NCBI GenBank assembly: GCA_034509925.1
Contig: CM067529.1
Coordinates: 6,921,501 to 6,985,500 of the forward strand
Source of the DNA: Hirudinaria manillensis
Taxonomy: Eukaryota; Annelida; Clitellata; Hirudinida; Hirudinidae
Length of the DNA: 64,000 nt
Direction of reading: 5' to 3'
Shown here piece by piece: positions 1 through 13,159 of this stretch (position 1 is the stretch's first letter; each line of letters opens with the position of its first letter). The position numbers were made by a program, and so were the translations under genes. The notes below the pieces were generated by a model. That model saw only the letters and a program-made list of their open reading frames with translations. It searched no databases and was not told where the DNA came from.

Positions 1-115
1 GCAACTGAACAATGCCTAGCCACAGAATGAAACACACAAGCTACTAAAAGTATGTGAATTCTCTCAATTAGTGACAAACTTTGCATGCAAAATTCCCGAC
101 TATGAATATCGCTAC

Positions 116-1007
116 CTGTTTTATATGAAGCTCAACATCCTGTTGAGTGCAACTCTCAACTTTGTTGTCAACAGTTTTCACTAAACTTTCAACCTCAATA
201 AGTGATTCCTTGGGGACACTGGTGATGATGAATACACTCCCTAATGAGTTTAGTGCAAAAACAAATCAAGACAATAAAAGATGACATACCTAGAAATGAA
301 TTTTATCATTTGCTTGCTGACATTTCCAAAATAAGGAGAGGCTAGAGCTTGAACTGTATGATCCTTGTCTCTCAAAACAACAAAGCATTGCTTCCCTATT
401 GAAAATGTGACATGAAAAACATTTGTTTATAAAAAATGTAATGACTGACCATTATTCGGTAAGATCAAAGCTTTGAAAAATGCAAATGTACTTACCCACA
501 GTTCTACTGGTGTGGAGTCTAGCTCTCACCCAAATCAATTGTTCCGTTTTGTCAGTTTTAATCTCTTTCACATCAACAAAGTTCAACTTCAATGTTTCTT
601 GAGACTGGATCAGGGGAAAGTTACCATACTGATTCTCTGCAGTGTCGACTGCTTCTGCTGAGCTAGCAGCTTCGAGAGCCTGCTGATTTTCCTGTTTCTG
701 AAGTTTCTTTGCAGCCTTTTCTGCATCTTTCTGCTGTTTCTTTAGGGCTTTTTTGCTCAAAGAAGCATCGTTCCTATAAAAATATCTAACAATTCATTCG
801 TATTCAAATAGAATATGTATGAATATGAGTCAAATAATATATTTCACTAAAGAAGATGAATATATATCTAAAAAGAAATAAAATCCGACACTAGATTAAA
901 TTTTGATCATTTTTAAACCATTATTTAAATGTGCTAAACAAACATAGAAAGCCAAATACGTATAAGTTGTCCCACCCTGCATGATTGCCCTCCTCTGCTC
1001 CAATCAT
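116..1007 (-). CDS. DARS1: Aspartyl-tRNA synthetase, cytosolic (5' part, gene runs off the left edge)
   Basis: Charges tRNA-Asp with aspartate in the cytosol; in animals it is part of the multi-synthetase complex. Exons read on the minus strand: about 976-1007 (proposed start), 496-773, 290-395 and 116-218, with phase kept at every junction. Exon 2 encodes a lysine-rich N-terminal extension (SKKALKKQQKDAEKAAKK) and the start of the OB-fold anticodon-binding domain. Motifs WVRARLHTSR, GKQCFVVLRD and CTQQDVELHIKQ match the family closely. The class II catalytic core lies beyond position 1. The first exon is inferred only from a good phase match: ATG at 1007, a short peptide of about 11 residues, and a weak GTGGGA donor. 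A different upstream first exon is possible. The identity of exons 2-4 is secure. Confidence 0.9.
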
Positions 1008-1534
1008 GTTTTTGTACAAAATAACCCGGCGAACAGACCCAGAAGCGTGACACAACAACCTCGGTGGAAATGGGAATTAGTTTTAGCGATGTGTGAGATT
1101 ATTTTCTTAAAGTATTCCTTCCTTTAAAACCTATGATTAAATACACCAAATAGATAACATGTGATTTAAATCAATCAATTTAATTACAGACATTTTCGAT
1201 CATTTTTGTCAAGGTTCTTTACCAAGAATAAAAAGAACTGCAAAGGGAACTATTAATTTTTCTTAACTTTTATGAAATTTTTTAAAATTTGTTTTTACTG
1301 CAATCCTACAGTTGGCTTGTTTTTATATAATAAATTATATTTCAATGCACAAACATACATGCATCACCACTTTACAATAATTATACCGATAATAAGCGGC
1401 TGCTAATTTTAACTGAAAATTTCTATTTTAAATCAAAAATGCACTTAATTTATGTGGTCTTAATTTAAAACTAATCCTATCAAAACTATTTTATCATCAG
1501 AGTCAAGATTTGTCTAAATTCCCTCATGGAGTTC

Positions 1535-2060
1535 CGTAGCATAGCTGCCCCCAGGCCGGAAAACACTCATCAGCCTAATCCTTCCTAAGATCGATTATGC
1601 CAACTCAGTACTGGTAGGTCTCCCTATCGCCTCAAGCAGCCACAACGGGTCATCCACGCGATGGTCAAATTCATTTTAAATAAGAGGAATTCCAACCACG
1701 CGTCCTCACCCCTCTCTGAAATGCATTAGTCAAGCATCTTCCCGAGCATCGATCTCTGCGCTAATGTTCAAATCTTTCTTAAAAAAAATTTCCACCACCA
1801 TATCTGTCATCCACCTATAGTGCATCTTCAGGGAAAAGGTTGACTTAGGCCAGGAGGCTCCCTTTTCCGGCCACATGCCAGACGCACTATGCTCGACGGC
1901 AGGTACCGGCTCACAAATCTGGACTAGACTGGACGCATCTATCATTAATTCCGACCCAGTCGTGTTCCTCCACTAAAGACCTTCCTTTTCAAGGAAAGTC
2001 ACCCACTAATTGTTCAGTGACCTGAAGCCCTTTCCGGACATACACAACTCCAAAAAGACT
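1535..2060 (+). mobile_element. Decayed non-LTR retrotransposon, reverse transcriptase C-terminal fragment
   Basis: On the plus strand a broken reading frame resembles the end of a CR1/L2-like reverse transcriptase. ILPKIDYANSVLVGLP (about 1580-1630) corresponds to the family's SRLDYCNSLLAGLP motif. After a +1 frameshift, LKQPQRVIHAMVKFIL and SPLSEMH follow, matching the QRVQNAAARL and LRELHWLP region. Frameshifts and stops mean it is dead. It lies in the spacer between the divergent DARS1 and CASD1 genes. An AT microsatellite (about 2065-2090) follows. The exact ends are not visible and no target-site duplication was found. Confidence 0.7.
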
Positions 2061-2595
2061 CGAAATAATAATATAATAATTATTATTATTCATAATACGA
2101 GTAGCTAAGGGTGGGGTAGGGTAGGGTGACGGCACCGTTCTCTACCTCTGGCAGTATGCCTCTTCAGTGATTGACTTTAGGTGTGTGAGAAGCAAAAAAA
2201 TCAATCTGCACATGTACGTATATAAAACAAAAAAAAACCCGGAATTTATTCCGGCAGCGCGACTAGTGACCAGTTATGTAAATTAATTAGAGTTTCATTT
2301 GTCATAAAGTTCAAATAATGGTCGCGGTTGATATTTACGACCTCGTCTGGTTAGCAGATGATATGATATGTAGTCGCTCGATCTTTTAGTAGGTAACATT
2401 TGTTGAATTAAGATTCCTTTTAAATAATAATTACATTAATGAAATATTTACGTTATTAGTGATATAAATGCTGAAGTCGTGATTCACGTTAAATAATATT
2501 GATCTTTGTCACACAGTGCTATGTTATTAAACTCGTTGTGAGGCATACGTTGTATTTGGCTCAAACTTGATGCATAATGCTTTTAGAGCATAAGT

Positions 2596-5500
2596 ATGAA
2601 AGTTTTTTCGAGGTGTAAAAGAATAGTTGGTAATGCAATAGGAATACTGATCAATACCATTGCTTCAAATTATTCAAGAATTTCCTGTGATGAGCGAGCA
2701 GTTGGTCTGAGCAATACCTCTCTTTCACAAACCATGAATTCAAAAAATAACTTTGGGCAATGTCATGCTAGTGCCAGTCAAAGGACAAGGAATATGTCGG
2801 GTTCCCAAAATATCGATGTTTATTATAAGTTTTTTACAGTCGAACGATTTAAAGTTTTAGCTGTGATGATAATCTTGGTTTCTGCTTGTTACCACGTCAT
2901 TCTGCATCTCAAAAGCGGTAGGATACTTTCAGTTAGGTTTGTTTAAAATAATCTGTATTGATCAAATATTTGTTTTAAGGCCATAATACCTGCAAATGGT
3001 TGCTTACTGATGGTCGATTTCAGGGCTATAATGAATGGCAACCCCATGGGTGCATGATGCACAAGTACAGTAAGAGGTGATCTCAACATTTGTAATAATA
3101 GTTTTTTGGTAATAGCATGTGCCTATAGCTCTACTGTAGCTTTCCAATTGCTCTCTGGATTTAGTTGTTTTTGCACATAGGATATTTGTCTTAATGTCTG
3201 CTTCACTGTAAGTATGCATCTAATAGTTAATTCTTCCTGCAAATGTAATTTTTGCCTAGGATATGTGAATATCAAATACACTTGGATCTTTGTTGTTAAA
3301 AGACAACTTTAATTATTTAAAACAGAAAGTAAAATCAATCAAAATTTCATCATCTATTTCTCCCTTAGAATATTGGAACTTAGAATACGTTACATAATAT
3401 TAATTTATGCCATAAAACATAATATGACCTAAGGTGATAATGCAAAATACATCTAAGATTTGAGGTAACTGTTAAAAGTTCTGAGCAAATGCAATTCATG
3501 GATTTGTCCTGTTGTGTAATAGTATGCATTTGTATGTGTGCCTCTTCGTAAGAATAGGGACTATCCCTTGCCCAACCAAAAATCAATTGACAGATTCTTA
3601 TGCTGTTCTAAAAGTCGTTTCTTTTAAGTGACTCATACAACTGCATGAACTACATATCCTACTGGGGCGGGAGGAATCACTATGTTTTTGTCGGTGACTC
3701 CCGTGTCCGGCAACTTTTTCTTGAATTTGTTGGACTTCTCAGCAAGGAATCGATTAAGTCGAGCAAATATCATGGAAAATTAAGCTACAGTGATGCCAAG
3801 ACTAATGTCTTAGTGGTTAGATCAAATTTTATCAAATAATGTGGAAAGCTTATATGCAATGAAAAATTTGCTTGTTATTATTTAACATTTAAATTGTTAA
3901 AGGAATTCTTCTGGGTACCATATGTTGATAATTCAATGAGAGAAATATTAGATTCTTGGACGGATTCTAGTCCCAGGCTTATCATCATCGGGTCAGCTTT
4001 GGTATGGCTATGAATGCTTTGATTGAATTCATTTGAATTTCACGACCGTGATTATAAATTTTGGCCTTCATAATTTTTTAAAAATGAATGTCATTCATTA
4101 AAATTCAATGTTGAGTTACATATATGAGACATTCAGCATGTTTATTTGCACAAGCTTAATGTTTGGTAGAATATTGATAAATATTTTTCATAACATTATT
4201 AAATTACGGCTAATAATTATTAGTGGACTATAAAGCTCAATAATGGATCGGAGGATGTCATCCCCTCTTTCAAAAGTTTGATCCTTTTTCCCAATTTGAT
4301 AATTCAATGTTTATCCATTCTTATCAATGATCCCATTGGTCAGACAATATCACGAGTATGAAATCCATATTTTCAAAATACGAAGACTCATCAAAAATCG
4401 TTTGGATGCTTCAAGGTATTTCATGTGTTTCAAAATGCTAAGTTTTTTCAAATGTTGCTGTGCTTATGTTGGACATATAAATGACAGATCATGTGGTAGA
4501 AGCTAGACTGTTTGCCAACAAGTCCATGATTACAAACAGGCAGATTGATCTTTATAACAGAGCAACCATTGAAAGCCTGTTAGTAAATTTCCTTCTTTAG
4601 CGAGATTTCGGAAAAAACTGAACCCTCCTTTTTGAAATGTCAACAATATTATCACAATTACATTATTATTTGTAATTATCTCAGAATTTCTAGCAGAGTG
4701 CAAATCTGGTCATCATCTGTCTTGATTGGTCAAGGATTCATGGGGAGAGATTTCATAAGTGAGTGACCATCAACAGATGTTTGAGTTAAATAAATTGAAT
4801 TTGAGCTGAGGTAGATCTTAGTGTCCGACTAATGTCCTTTTAGTATTTAGGAGCCTTTATTGGACTTTAGGCATAATTAATCCCTGAGAGTGTTTGTGTT
4901 ATGAATTATTTAAATTAGAATGCCAGAATTACAGACATTTTTCTTTACCTGAAGTGCATTTCAGAGAGAGAGCAAACATCAAACAAAGATTTGGTGACAA
5001 CAGCCACAAATATGGCAAAGAAGTCTGATTCAGAACACTTTTCTCAGACACCTTCAGAATTGGTTGAGGAGGAAGAAGAGGAGGAGTTAGGAGATGGCTT
5101 GCATCTTTCCCAAGAAGCTCTTGGTTGGGACGTCCAAGTGCTACTGAACATGGTCTGCAACGATTTCATGAACTTTGACGACGGCAGCTGTTGCACCGCC
5201 CCGGAAAGTCCGACGCCTCTTCAGATGGTTCTTGCCACGTTTTTTGCAATCTCTTTCTTCGTGGCATTCACGATGACGCTCTGCAAACACTTGATTCATT
5301 TGAGTAGAAAGGTGAACTCAATAAAACGGAGCAACAGGACCATATCGAGCGGCTTTGGTCACTTCGTCGCATCTCACAAGAATTTCAACAACAAAGATCT
5401 CGAAATCAAAGAAGTCAGAGAGTCCGTTCCGTGTCACGAGTCGAACTCTCAGACGAAAAGGTTTCCAGAAAGTTGCAATCTCGTCGTAGATTCGTTTGCG

Positions 5501-8282
5501 TCGCTCGATCCTCAATGCAGAAGTGTTGACGGCCAGTCGAGTTGCGATACTCAGAAAGTGCCAAGCACGTTTAAGAATTCAGTTGATTTACTTAATCAAA
5601 ATAAAGGCAAACAAGAACAAGTAGGAGGGTCATTTCATTTAATGAACTGCCAGGGCAAAAAGTTGCAAGATCATAAGTGCCTTGGAGATGCCACACTAAA
5701 AAATGATTGTGAAGTCCAATACCATTCTCTTGATGCCTCTGCACAGTTCGATCCCCCGTCGAGTCCCGTTCAAAATGGCTCCTCCTATCGACCGTTGTGC
5801 GAAGAAAACCAAGCGGACTTCTACTCGGTCGTTTGCTGCATTTCCAAGCTAGGCATCATTCTTTCATATTTCTTTGTTTGTGATAGGTGATTGCTTTGCA
5901 AATTTCAATGTTAGTTAAATAAATAAAAACTGGTTTTGAATGTTTTCCACAGGACAACATTTTTCATGAAAGAAAATAAATATTATACTCACGTGAACTT
6001 CTTTTTGCCCTTCACTTATCTCATGGTTCTCGGACTTTTCTTCACCGAGAAAACTCCACACGTGATTTGTGCTTAATTTGTATACAAATTAAAGCTGACT
6101 AAAACTGGCAAATTAACCTTCAGATGGAAGTTTTGAACAGAAATCAGACTGATGAATGGAAAGGATGGATGCAAATTGTCATTCTCATTTACCATCTGAC
6201 AGGAGCAAGCAAGGTCCTCAGCATTTACATGCAAATCCGGTTAGGTGTTCTTAGCAACTCATCTGGCTCGAATGCTTAAACTACTGATTAACTGTTTGAT
6301 AATAAATCAGAGTCATGGCATCAGCTTATCTTTTCCTGTCAGCATATGGACATTTCACATATTTTTTCAACAAGGATGAATTTTCTTTGCACAGGCTTTG
6401 CACTGTTGGTTTCATCATTTGGTGATGTTAGATTAAACTTAATTTAGATTAATAGTGATTTATTATACCAGATAAAACCAAAAAAAACATTTAGCCAGTT
6501 ATGAACGTGATTATGATACTAAAGTAATTAAACAGGTGATCTTTCGACTCAATTTCCTCGTGACTTTGCTGTGCTTAGCGATGAACCGACCATATCAATT
6601 TTATAACTTTATTCCTCTTGTTACATTCTGGTTTGTCATAATTTTCCTTGTCATGGCAATCCCGTTGAGGCTTTCTTCGGCAAAGACCAACAGTGAGTTG
6701 TCACGAACGTAATTGTTTGCATATTATTTTGTAAACAAAAGCGATTAATTATCTTTACTAAATCTTGACCAGTCATGAGCTAGTCTAAGCCAAATTTGAC
6801 TGAAAATGAGGCTTTTTTCTTATTTTTCAATTTAATTTAACATATTCACAAATATATTTCCAATTTATCTAAGTTGAATAATAGTAACTCTTAGTCAAGA
6901 GTACAGTTCCTTAATATTTTATGCTTTTTTTGAGCATTTAATTATTTCTTATTACCGGAAATATAAGGCAGAAATATATTAGGCTGATATTTTCCATTCA
7001 GATAAACTGGTAGCATATTGGTGGCTAACAATGAAGATAATTGCTTTGATCGTATCTATCACCCTCCTGTACTCTTATGAGGTGAATGCTGACCATTTCA
7101 ATTTCCACCTTTGTTGAGCAATTTGTATAATAACAAATAACAAATAATAAATGTGCAACTGCTGTGTTCTATTTTACAGGTGCTTTTTGATAAGATTTTC
7201 CTGTCGTATTTGTTGAAGCCTTTGTTTGTGTCTTCTGACGAGTCGATACGAGACTGGCGCTTCAGGTGGAGTGTGGACAGATATGTGAGTTAATGTTCAA
7301 GCTTATGACTATTGACACAGTTATGCAATGCCCGAGTCATACGGCCAACATTTATTTTCAAGAGTTCCATTTATGGATTAGTCTTCTCCTTGGTTCTCAT
7401 CCTTATAAAGAAGATTGTCGATGATTCCAAAGGAACCAACCTCAGCTCTTCAAGGTTAATCACACTGGCATCAATGGCCTTCTCTTCTTGCGGTCTCCTG
7501 GTTAGTTGAATTATACCGAACGTTCTGTAATAAATTAGTCTGTCCTCAATTAAAGTTAACGCATTCTTTCAAGTGCTATGCAGTCTTCACTAGTCTGTGC
7601 CAAAATAAGGACCAGTGTAATGAAACGCATTCCTACATTGCCTTTCTTCCCGTTAGTGAAACTGGTATCTCTTATATAAGGATGAATATATATGTACATA
7701 TATATGTGACATTTTCAATTGCTTAATGATTATCAATCTGATTTGGAATGATTTTTATATTCAGATTCTCTGTTACATAGTCTTAAGAAATACTTTGGGA
7801 TGCGTTAGAAAGAAATTCAGTGCCTTTTTTGCCTGGTTTGGCCAAATATCCCTCGAGGTTTTATTGTTTATGATTACTATTTTGATTAAATGTGCTCAAT
7901 TTGAGATTTATTATTATTATTTATGTAATTATTTAATGACTGACATATACTTAGGATTTCATTCAAGTCTTAGCATTACCCAAGCCTCTTAACTTTTGGT
8001 AATTTTTTTATTAATTGGATATATATTGTCTTTCAGCTATTTATAGCTCAGTACCACATATGGCTGGCTGCTGACACTCACGGAATACTGGTCCTCATTC
8101 CTTCTTATCCAGTCCTCAACATCATCATGACGAGCTTCGTATTTGTCTGTGTCGCTCACGAACTCAAAAAAATCACAAACTTTCTTTTACCCCTATTTGT
8201 TCCTCCCTCAAAATGTCTTCTGCTACGTAATATTCTGCTAGTTTTGGCATTCACTGCAATCAGACACTTTTTGCCATTTTGA
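2596..8282 (+). CDS. CASD1: Sialate O-acetyltransferase CASD1 (SGNH/GDSL domain plus multipass membrane domain)
   Basis: A Golgi multipass enzyme that O-acetylates sialic acids. Nineteen exons join with phase kept throughout: 2596-2917, 2980-3076, 3629-3815, 3903-4001, 4224-4275, 4344-4415, 4488-4578, 4685-4758, 4965-5886, 5953-6061, 6124-6239, 6311-6404, 6536-6692, 7002-7081, 7180-7284, 7363-7500, 7574-7651, 7765-7857 and 8037-8282 (TGA). This gives about 1,043 residues; human CASD1 has about 800. The catalytic Ser lies in [10 protein letters not shown] (exon 3). The Asp and His lie in GDGLH (exon 9), so the triad is intact. Membrane motifs [39 protein letters not shown] and [14 protein letters not shown] are strongly conserved. 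The extra length is mostly in exon 9: an acidic stretch before the DGLH motif and a hydrophilic loop of about 170 residues after the first membrane segment of the C-terminal half. The start is the first in-frame ATG. The 3' end converges on SLX9. Confidence 0.95.
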
Positions 8283-8960
8283 TTCCACTTAAAAGGGAAG
8301 TCATGTCTTAACTCCTCAAAGCTTTTTGGTAAAATTCAGCAACAATTCTCGAATGATGTTGTGCAATGAACAGATCTCTTCTGAATCTAAACAAATGGAT
8401 TAATGTTCGTGGACTCAATAAATTGAGCATGTGGAAAGAAATTAATCCGCTCTTTGTGATGCTGTTATTACTTTAGTTATCGTAGTCTTGATACTAGTCT
8501 GAGGATTGATAGGTATATGGACCAACCAATGAAGATTTTCCTACCAGGACTTCAAAATTGATCAAAGGAAATTCAGATGAGGAAAAATATTTTGCTTATG
8601 TTGTTGGTAACCTCTAGTTTGCTTTCCACAAAAGTTGTCACTTAAATGGACATGGAAATCCATCTGACAGAATAGGTTGGCTCCCTTTGCCTCTTCCCTT
8701 ATGAGCACAATAAACCAATTATTGGAAGGTCAAGTTTCCTTCGCTCCAATTATTTTAAAAAAAAGATGATCTATATGATCCTTCCAAACTTTGCCATGAC
8801 TTTTTCAAATTCATGTTATTTACTTTTCACCAAGAAAAAAATAGATAAAATAAGCAACCAGGAGCGATCCATCACAGAGCTGTTCAATAAAATTGGATTA
8901 GCATCGCTATAAGCCACAATTTCTCAGAGTGATTGAAATATCCAGACTAGGTGGTTTTTA
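8283..8960. other. Convergent 3' region between CASD1 and SLX9
   Basis: No coding sequence was recognised. It should hold the 3' UTRs of both genes. An AATAAA-type signal is visible on the plus strand near 8417 (caataaattg) and another near 8710 (cacaataaac). Nothing else stands out. Confidence 0.5.
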
Positions 8961-10618
8961 TTAATTAGTATCCATTTTGTTCTTAAGATGTTCAGTGATT
9001 GTGTTGAAAGGATCTGCTTTGAATGTCGGATGATTGAGCACAGTCTGGAAAAACTCGACTCCTTCCAACCTGCAAAATCAAAACATATTTGAATTAATTT
9101 CCATTCTAGCTTCAGAACTCAACTCCAGTATTACATCTGTGCTTGTAATTTCATTTTCTTCGGCACGCTTCGAGGCTTCGTCTCCCTAAAAACGGATGGG
9201 AACATGCATCATTAATTTCTAATAAAATAAGCATTATATTTTTCATAAGTTCAAAACTCAACTGTTTCCTTTTTGCAATTTTTGAGTTGTTGATCCAGTC
9301 AACCACTGGCAAGGCATCAATAAGAGGTTTCATATCCCCTGTAACTGGAGTCTGCTGTCTTTTTTCTGTATCTTTAATTTCTTTCAGGTGAGTTTCAATC
9401 ACTCCAACCTCTTTCAAGGATAACAAGATGTTATTCTTTACAATAATAATAATAAATATGCATAAATTTAAGTGAAATGATTTCATGCCATACTTACTTT
9501 TCCTCCATACTTCATGTTTTAGCTTTTGTATATCTTTCTTCTTGAGCTTTAGTCCTTTCAATGATTTACTGGTAACAAAGCTTCTGGTATCAAACTCTAA
9601 CTCTTTCACTGATTCTCCACTTGTGGTGCCTAATTGGCTTTTTACAGCAGTTTCAATGTCGTTTGTCAGCATTTGTTCATCAATGTCCAGTTTGTCAAAA
9701 ATTGACTTTGATTTCATGGATATTGTTGACCTTCCACTGACTGATGCAGAGTAATGTCTTGGTGCCTGCAGTTCAACATATTTATTACTGGTCTGGCAGC
9801 CTATGATTATTGCATCAATAACAGATTAGAGTAGAGGGAATTATGCAAAAATTATAAAAGAGACTTGTCAATTATTTCAATAAACTGGAAGATATTGAAA
9901 TTTTAATTCTGAGAAGTCACAGAGAAAGAAATAGCTGATGCTTCTAAAGCGTTATCTCAAGCTAAGGCATTTAATGATAGTAATTATTATTTAATAATAA
10001 TAGTTTACATGGCAATGCATCAGGGGTGCCTTAGATTTCCATTCTGAACTCTATCTCTCCTGAAAAAGGTTTTCAGTTGGTGCTTAAAGAGCCATTATGC
10101 TGGAGGTAACCCTTTTCAGATGAATGTATGGGTGCAGTATATGGGAGACTGATTGATGAAGGATTTAACTAGTGGATATGAATGATGAAGGTGATCAGAC
10201 ATGCTGATAGAGCTAAGGTGGATTTGACAATGTGATATATTTGATTCATGTTCTTGATTGGCTTTTGTATGCACATACATCAGTTTACTTGTCCATGCAT
10301 CTTTGTCAGTCACTACGCAAAGTTCCGACCATTTAAAAAATTTCTCCACTATAATTTAAAAAAATTGTAAAATCCCTATGAAAGTTCTGAGAGTTCGTGG
10401 ATCCAGGAAGAATAACACTTAGAGAGGTTTTCAAACGTGTTATGGAGTTTGATATGCTGAGCAAAGTTAACGTAACCCTGTGATATATGTCAAAAATAAT
10501 GAATGGGTGCGCTTACCGTTGATGGACAAACAGACATGGTCTCCGTCTTTGAATCAGCCAAAAAAGCGGCATTTCTCTTTGCATTGAGTTTTTGTCGCGG
10601 TGTTTTAAACTTGCCCAT
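8961..10618 (-). CDS. SLX9: Ribosome biogenesis protein SLX9 homologue (FAM207A)
   Basis: A small basic nucleolar protein needed for maturation and export of the pre-40S ribosomal subunit. Five minus-strand exons join in phase: 10517-10618, 9498-9765, 9263-9410, 9135-9185 and 8961-9069 (TAA), giving 225 residues, close to the family's usual length. The N-terminus MGKFKTPRQKLNAKR matches the conserved basic start of SLX9. The middle has KKKDIQKLKHEVW, a charged helix and the signature GDMKPLIDALP (family GDLHPLRDALP). The C-terminus FFQTVLNHPTFKADPF matches FQELLASPAYRASP. The start is fixed by that conserved N-terminus. It shares a very short promoter with the divergent TPGS1 gene. Confidence 0.9.
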
Positions 10619-10803
10619 GTGTGCTTTTTAATCCGATGCAAACCTCGTTACACTTCGAGACGAGCGATATTAAACAACAACATGCGGATAACCAAAAACA
10701 TAAGCGAGATTTTATGTTAAAAGTTCTTTGCAAAATTATAGATCTTTGGTATATAGGTAGAGTCCGTGACAACCCAGGCGTGGCACACGATAAACATAGT
10801 GGA
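10619..10803. promoter_or_regulatory. Bidirectional promoter of SLX9 and TPGS1
   Basis: The SLX9 start codon (10616-10618, minus) faces TPGS1. Only 17 bases separate it from the most upstream TPGS1 ATG (10636), or 185 bases from the conserved-start ATG (10804). Both genes must therefore initiate transcription within or next to each other's first exon. No TATA box is obvious. This is inferred from the gene models only. Confidence 0.6.
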
Positions 10804-12443
10804 ATGGAAAAATTTGAAGCTGATGCACAATTTTTAGGTAGGGCCAACAACCTATTTATCTGTTAGGGTTCCATAGACTTCATTTTCAGACAGATGTGGT
10901 GCATCCAATTCTCTTAAGGACCTCATTTTTGAGCTTTCGCAGGTTCAACCCGATGATCCGTTAAGTTTCGTAGTTGATTAGTAAGTGTTTCAGATACATT
11001 AATATAACGTTTTTAATAAAGGCTCATTAATTGAACTTAACCCACAGCTTTAATTCGTTGCGCGAAAAAACAGAATGTTTTAAACAAGCAGAAAGACATT
11101 TGAAAGTACTTGCCGGTGACCGGAGCAATCTTTGTCAAAAAATCCAACTTTCATTTGATTGCCTTGCTAAAAGCACGCGCGGTAACTCAATATTGATGTA
11201 TATTTAATTATTAAGTCTAACGGATAATAATAATCCTACTTCCATCAGAGGATATTCCAATGCATGTCGGTAAAAGGACAAACTGCATCACAGGAAAATT
11301 GATGTCGGAATTTGTTATTTACTTTGCCAGGTATTTGCTAACTCAAGAAATCAAGAATAAATATTTGTTCAATTCTTCATATGAACCACCTCCTGTGGTA
11401 TTCACAGAACGTCTGCTGCTGACCTTTTAATTATACATCATTTACTTAGAATAATTTCTAGATTAGCTGGAAAAACTGAGCAAAACCTAAGACAGCGTCT
11501 TTTCCATATTTTATTTCAGCAAGATGTTGCCAGAGCCTGTCTGTGACATATTCACAAGGAAAATGCAATCCAGGATCTCTGAGGCAGTCCCAATCCAGAC
11601 TTTCAGACTCACCATTTTTCTTCTGTATTATCTCAGAGGTGATATAAATCATTTCAAGAACTTTAAAACTGGATATGATGATTCACAATTTCATGTGTTA
11701 AAAAATAGTTTGGAGTTTAAAAAAAAACAGTGACTTAACAAATAATAAATCAATTAGGATCTAAACTAAGTTTATTGAATGACAATGAAAGCACTACTGA
11801 ACTAGACATTAATTGCTTGCCAAAGCTGCTTTGCCACTTCTGAGTCTCTACAACTTGTGACATCAACAATGGAATCAAGTCCTAGTCCTTGAACAATTTA
11901 TTTTAAAGCATTTTGAGAGACCTCTGCACTTTACTTAACAGATGTGGTAGAGCTTTCAACAACTATTTATAACAATGAATCATTGAGAAATAACAACGAA
12001 AAGGTCAGTACCACGACATGTCATGCCATCATCAAACAGCTAAAGGATGCCTTGCACAAGTCAAAGGACACAAAAAGGTATAAGAACTAGCTGTAATCAG
12101 ATTGTTAAAATCACATAACAAATTCATCATTTCCTCTAATATGAGTCACTGACAAATGCACTGCAGCTTTCTAGAGACCCTCCACATGCTGTCACCAGAC
12201 CATCTGAAACTGGTGGTGTCCAAGGTTATCCAATTATTTGCTGGTTAAATGATTAATGCTGCAATTTAAATGTGCAGCGATAAGCTCAAATCGATAAGTT
12301 ATTCAAGCTGTCATCGAATGCAGGCTCAAGCAAAGAGTGAGTCAGACGACATCATGACCTGCAACGACTTCACCAGAAATGTATGCAACCTAATTCTGGA
12401 GCATGTAAGTTCAAATGCAATCACTAATTGTCATTTGTCGTGA
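10636..12443 (+). CDS. TPGS1: Tubulin polyglutamylase complex subunit 1
   Basis: A non-catalytic subunit of the TTLL1 tubulin polyglutamylase complex, which adds glutamate side chains to tubulin in cilia, centrioles and neurons. Nine exons: 10636-10837, 10890-10980, 11048-11181, 11249-11269, 11348-11397, 11524-11638, 11942-12077, 12167-12224 and 12285-12443 (TGA). Family matches include ELSQVQPDDPLSFVVDYF (family LEARPEEPIAFLAHYF), EAVPIQTFRLTIFLLYYL, SFLETLHMLSPDHL and MTCNDFTRNVCNLILEHV. Exons 4 and 5 (21 and 50 nt) and the exon 9 acceptor are the least certain. Two starts are possible: ATG 10636 (321 residues) or ATG 10804, MEKFEADAQFLG (265 residues), where conserved sequence begins. I favour the second as the main start. 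The gene converges on RALGAPA. Confidence 0.85.
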
Positions 12444-13159
12444 AGCCCTTTACGATTTAAGACAATTTAGACTTATTCAGAAATTGGTTAAAGAAAACAA
12501 TCCTGTGAATTAAAATACTAGCTTTATAAACATGCACCAGACTTTGCAGGAATCAATAACTCAACCAAGTTTCTAAGTCATGAGATTAATTAATAAACTA
12601 CTTTCTCATGACGTGAAGACAACGATTTGTTTGTTTTGATTTAAATTTTATTCCTATTCAGTAAAACAATTCGGTTATTCCAATTAATTTGCAGAAGGAA
12701 ACATTAACATGAACAGAAAGGACCACTATTACAACTTCAAATGCATTTTGTACAATAAACATGTAACCATGATGAAACCATGACAACCAAAATGTGTTGA
12801 CCTTACGGCATGCGGTGCACTTTTAATCTTACAAAAGATTTTGCCAATCTCAAATGAGAATCCATTGCAAGCGGTCGTACTAGAGAAACTTTATGGGGTT
12901 ACGAGAGATGATTTTGGACCTTTTGGGATCAAATATTTCCATGCAACGTACTCATTAATGCAAGTTCACGAATTTCTAAAAATATTTTAATTTGGAAAAA
13001 AACAATCTTAATAAAGGTGAGTTAAACCGATCGACGCACTTCAAAAAGTTACAGATAATAAATGCTACCTGAAAATTTGATTTATTAGATGTAATTTGGT
13101 AACGCGGAAGAAGCATCCTCGAGAATGAATGAAAATGGCGTGTCATGATGCTCTTCAAG
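12444..13159. other. Convergent 3' region between TPGS1 and RALGAPA
   Basis: No coding sequence was recognised on either strand. It holds the likely 3' UTRs. On the minus strand, AATAAA-like signals occur near 13078 (tgatttattag on the plus strand). Small open frames here show no family resemblance. Confidence 0.5.

Noticed and set aside
3061-3076. CASD1 exon 2 ending at TACA|GTAAGA
   Set aside because: That donor breaks phase with exon 3. AG|GTGATC seven bases later keeps phase and gives a gap-free match to the family.
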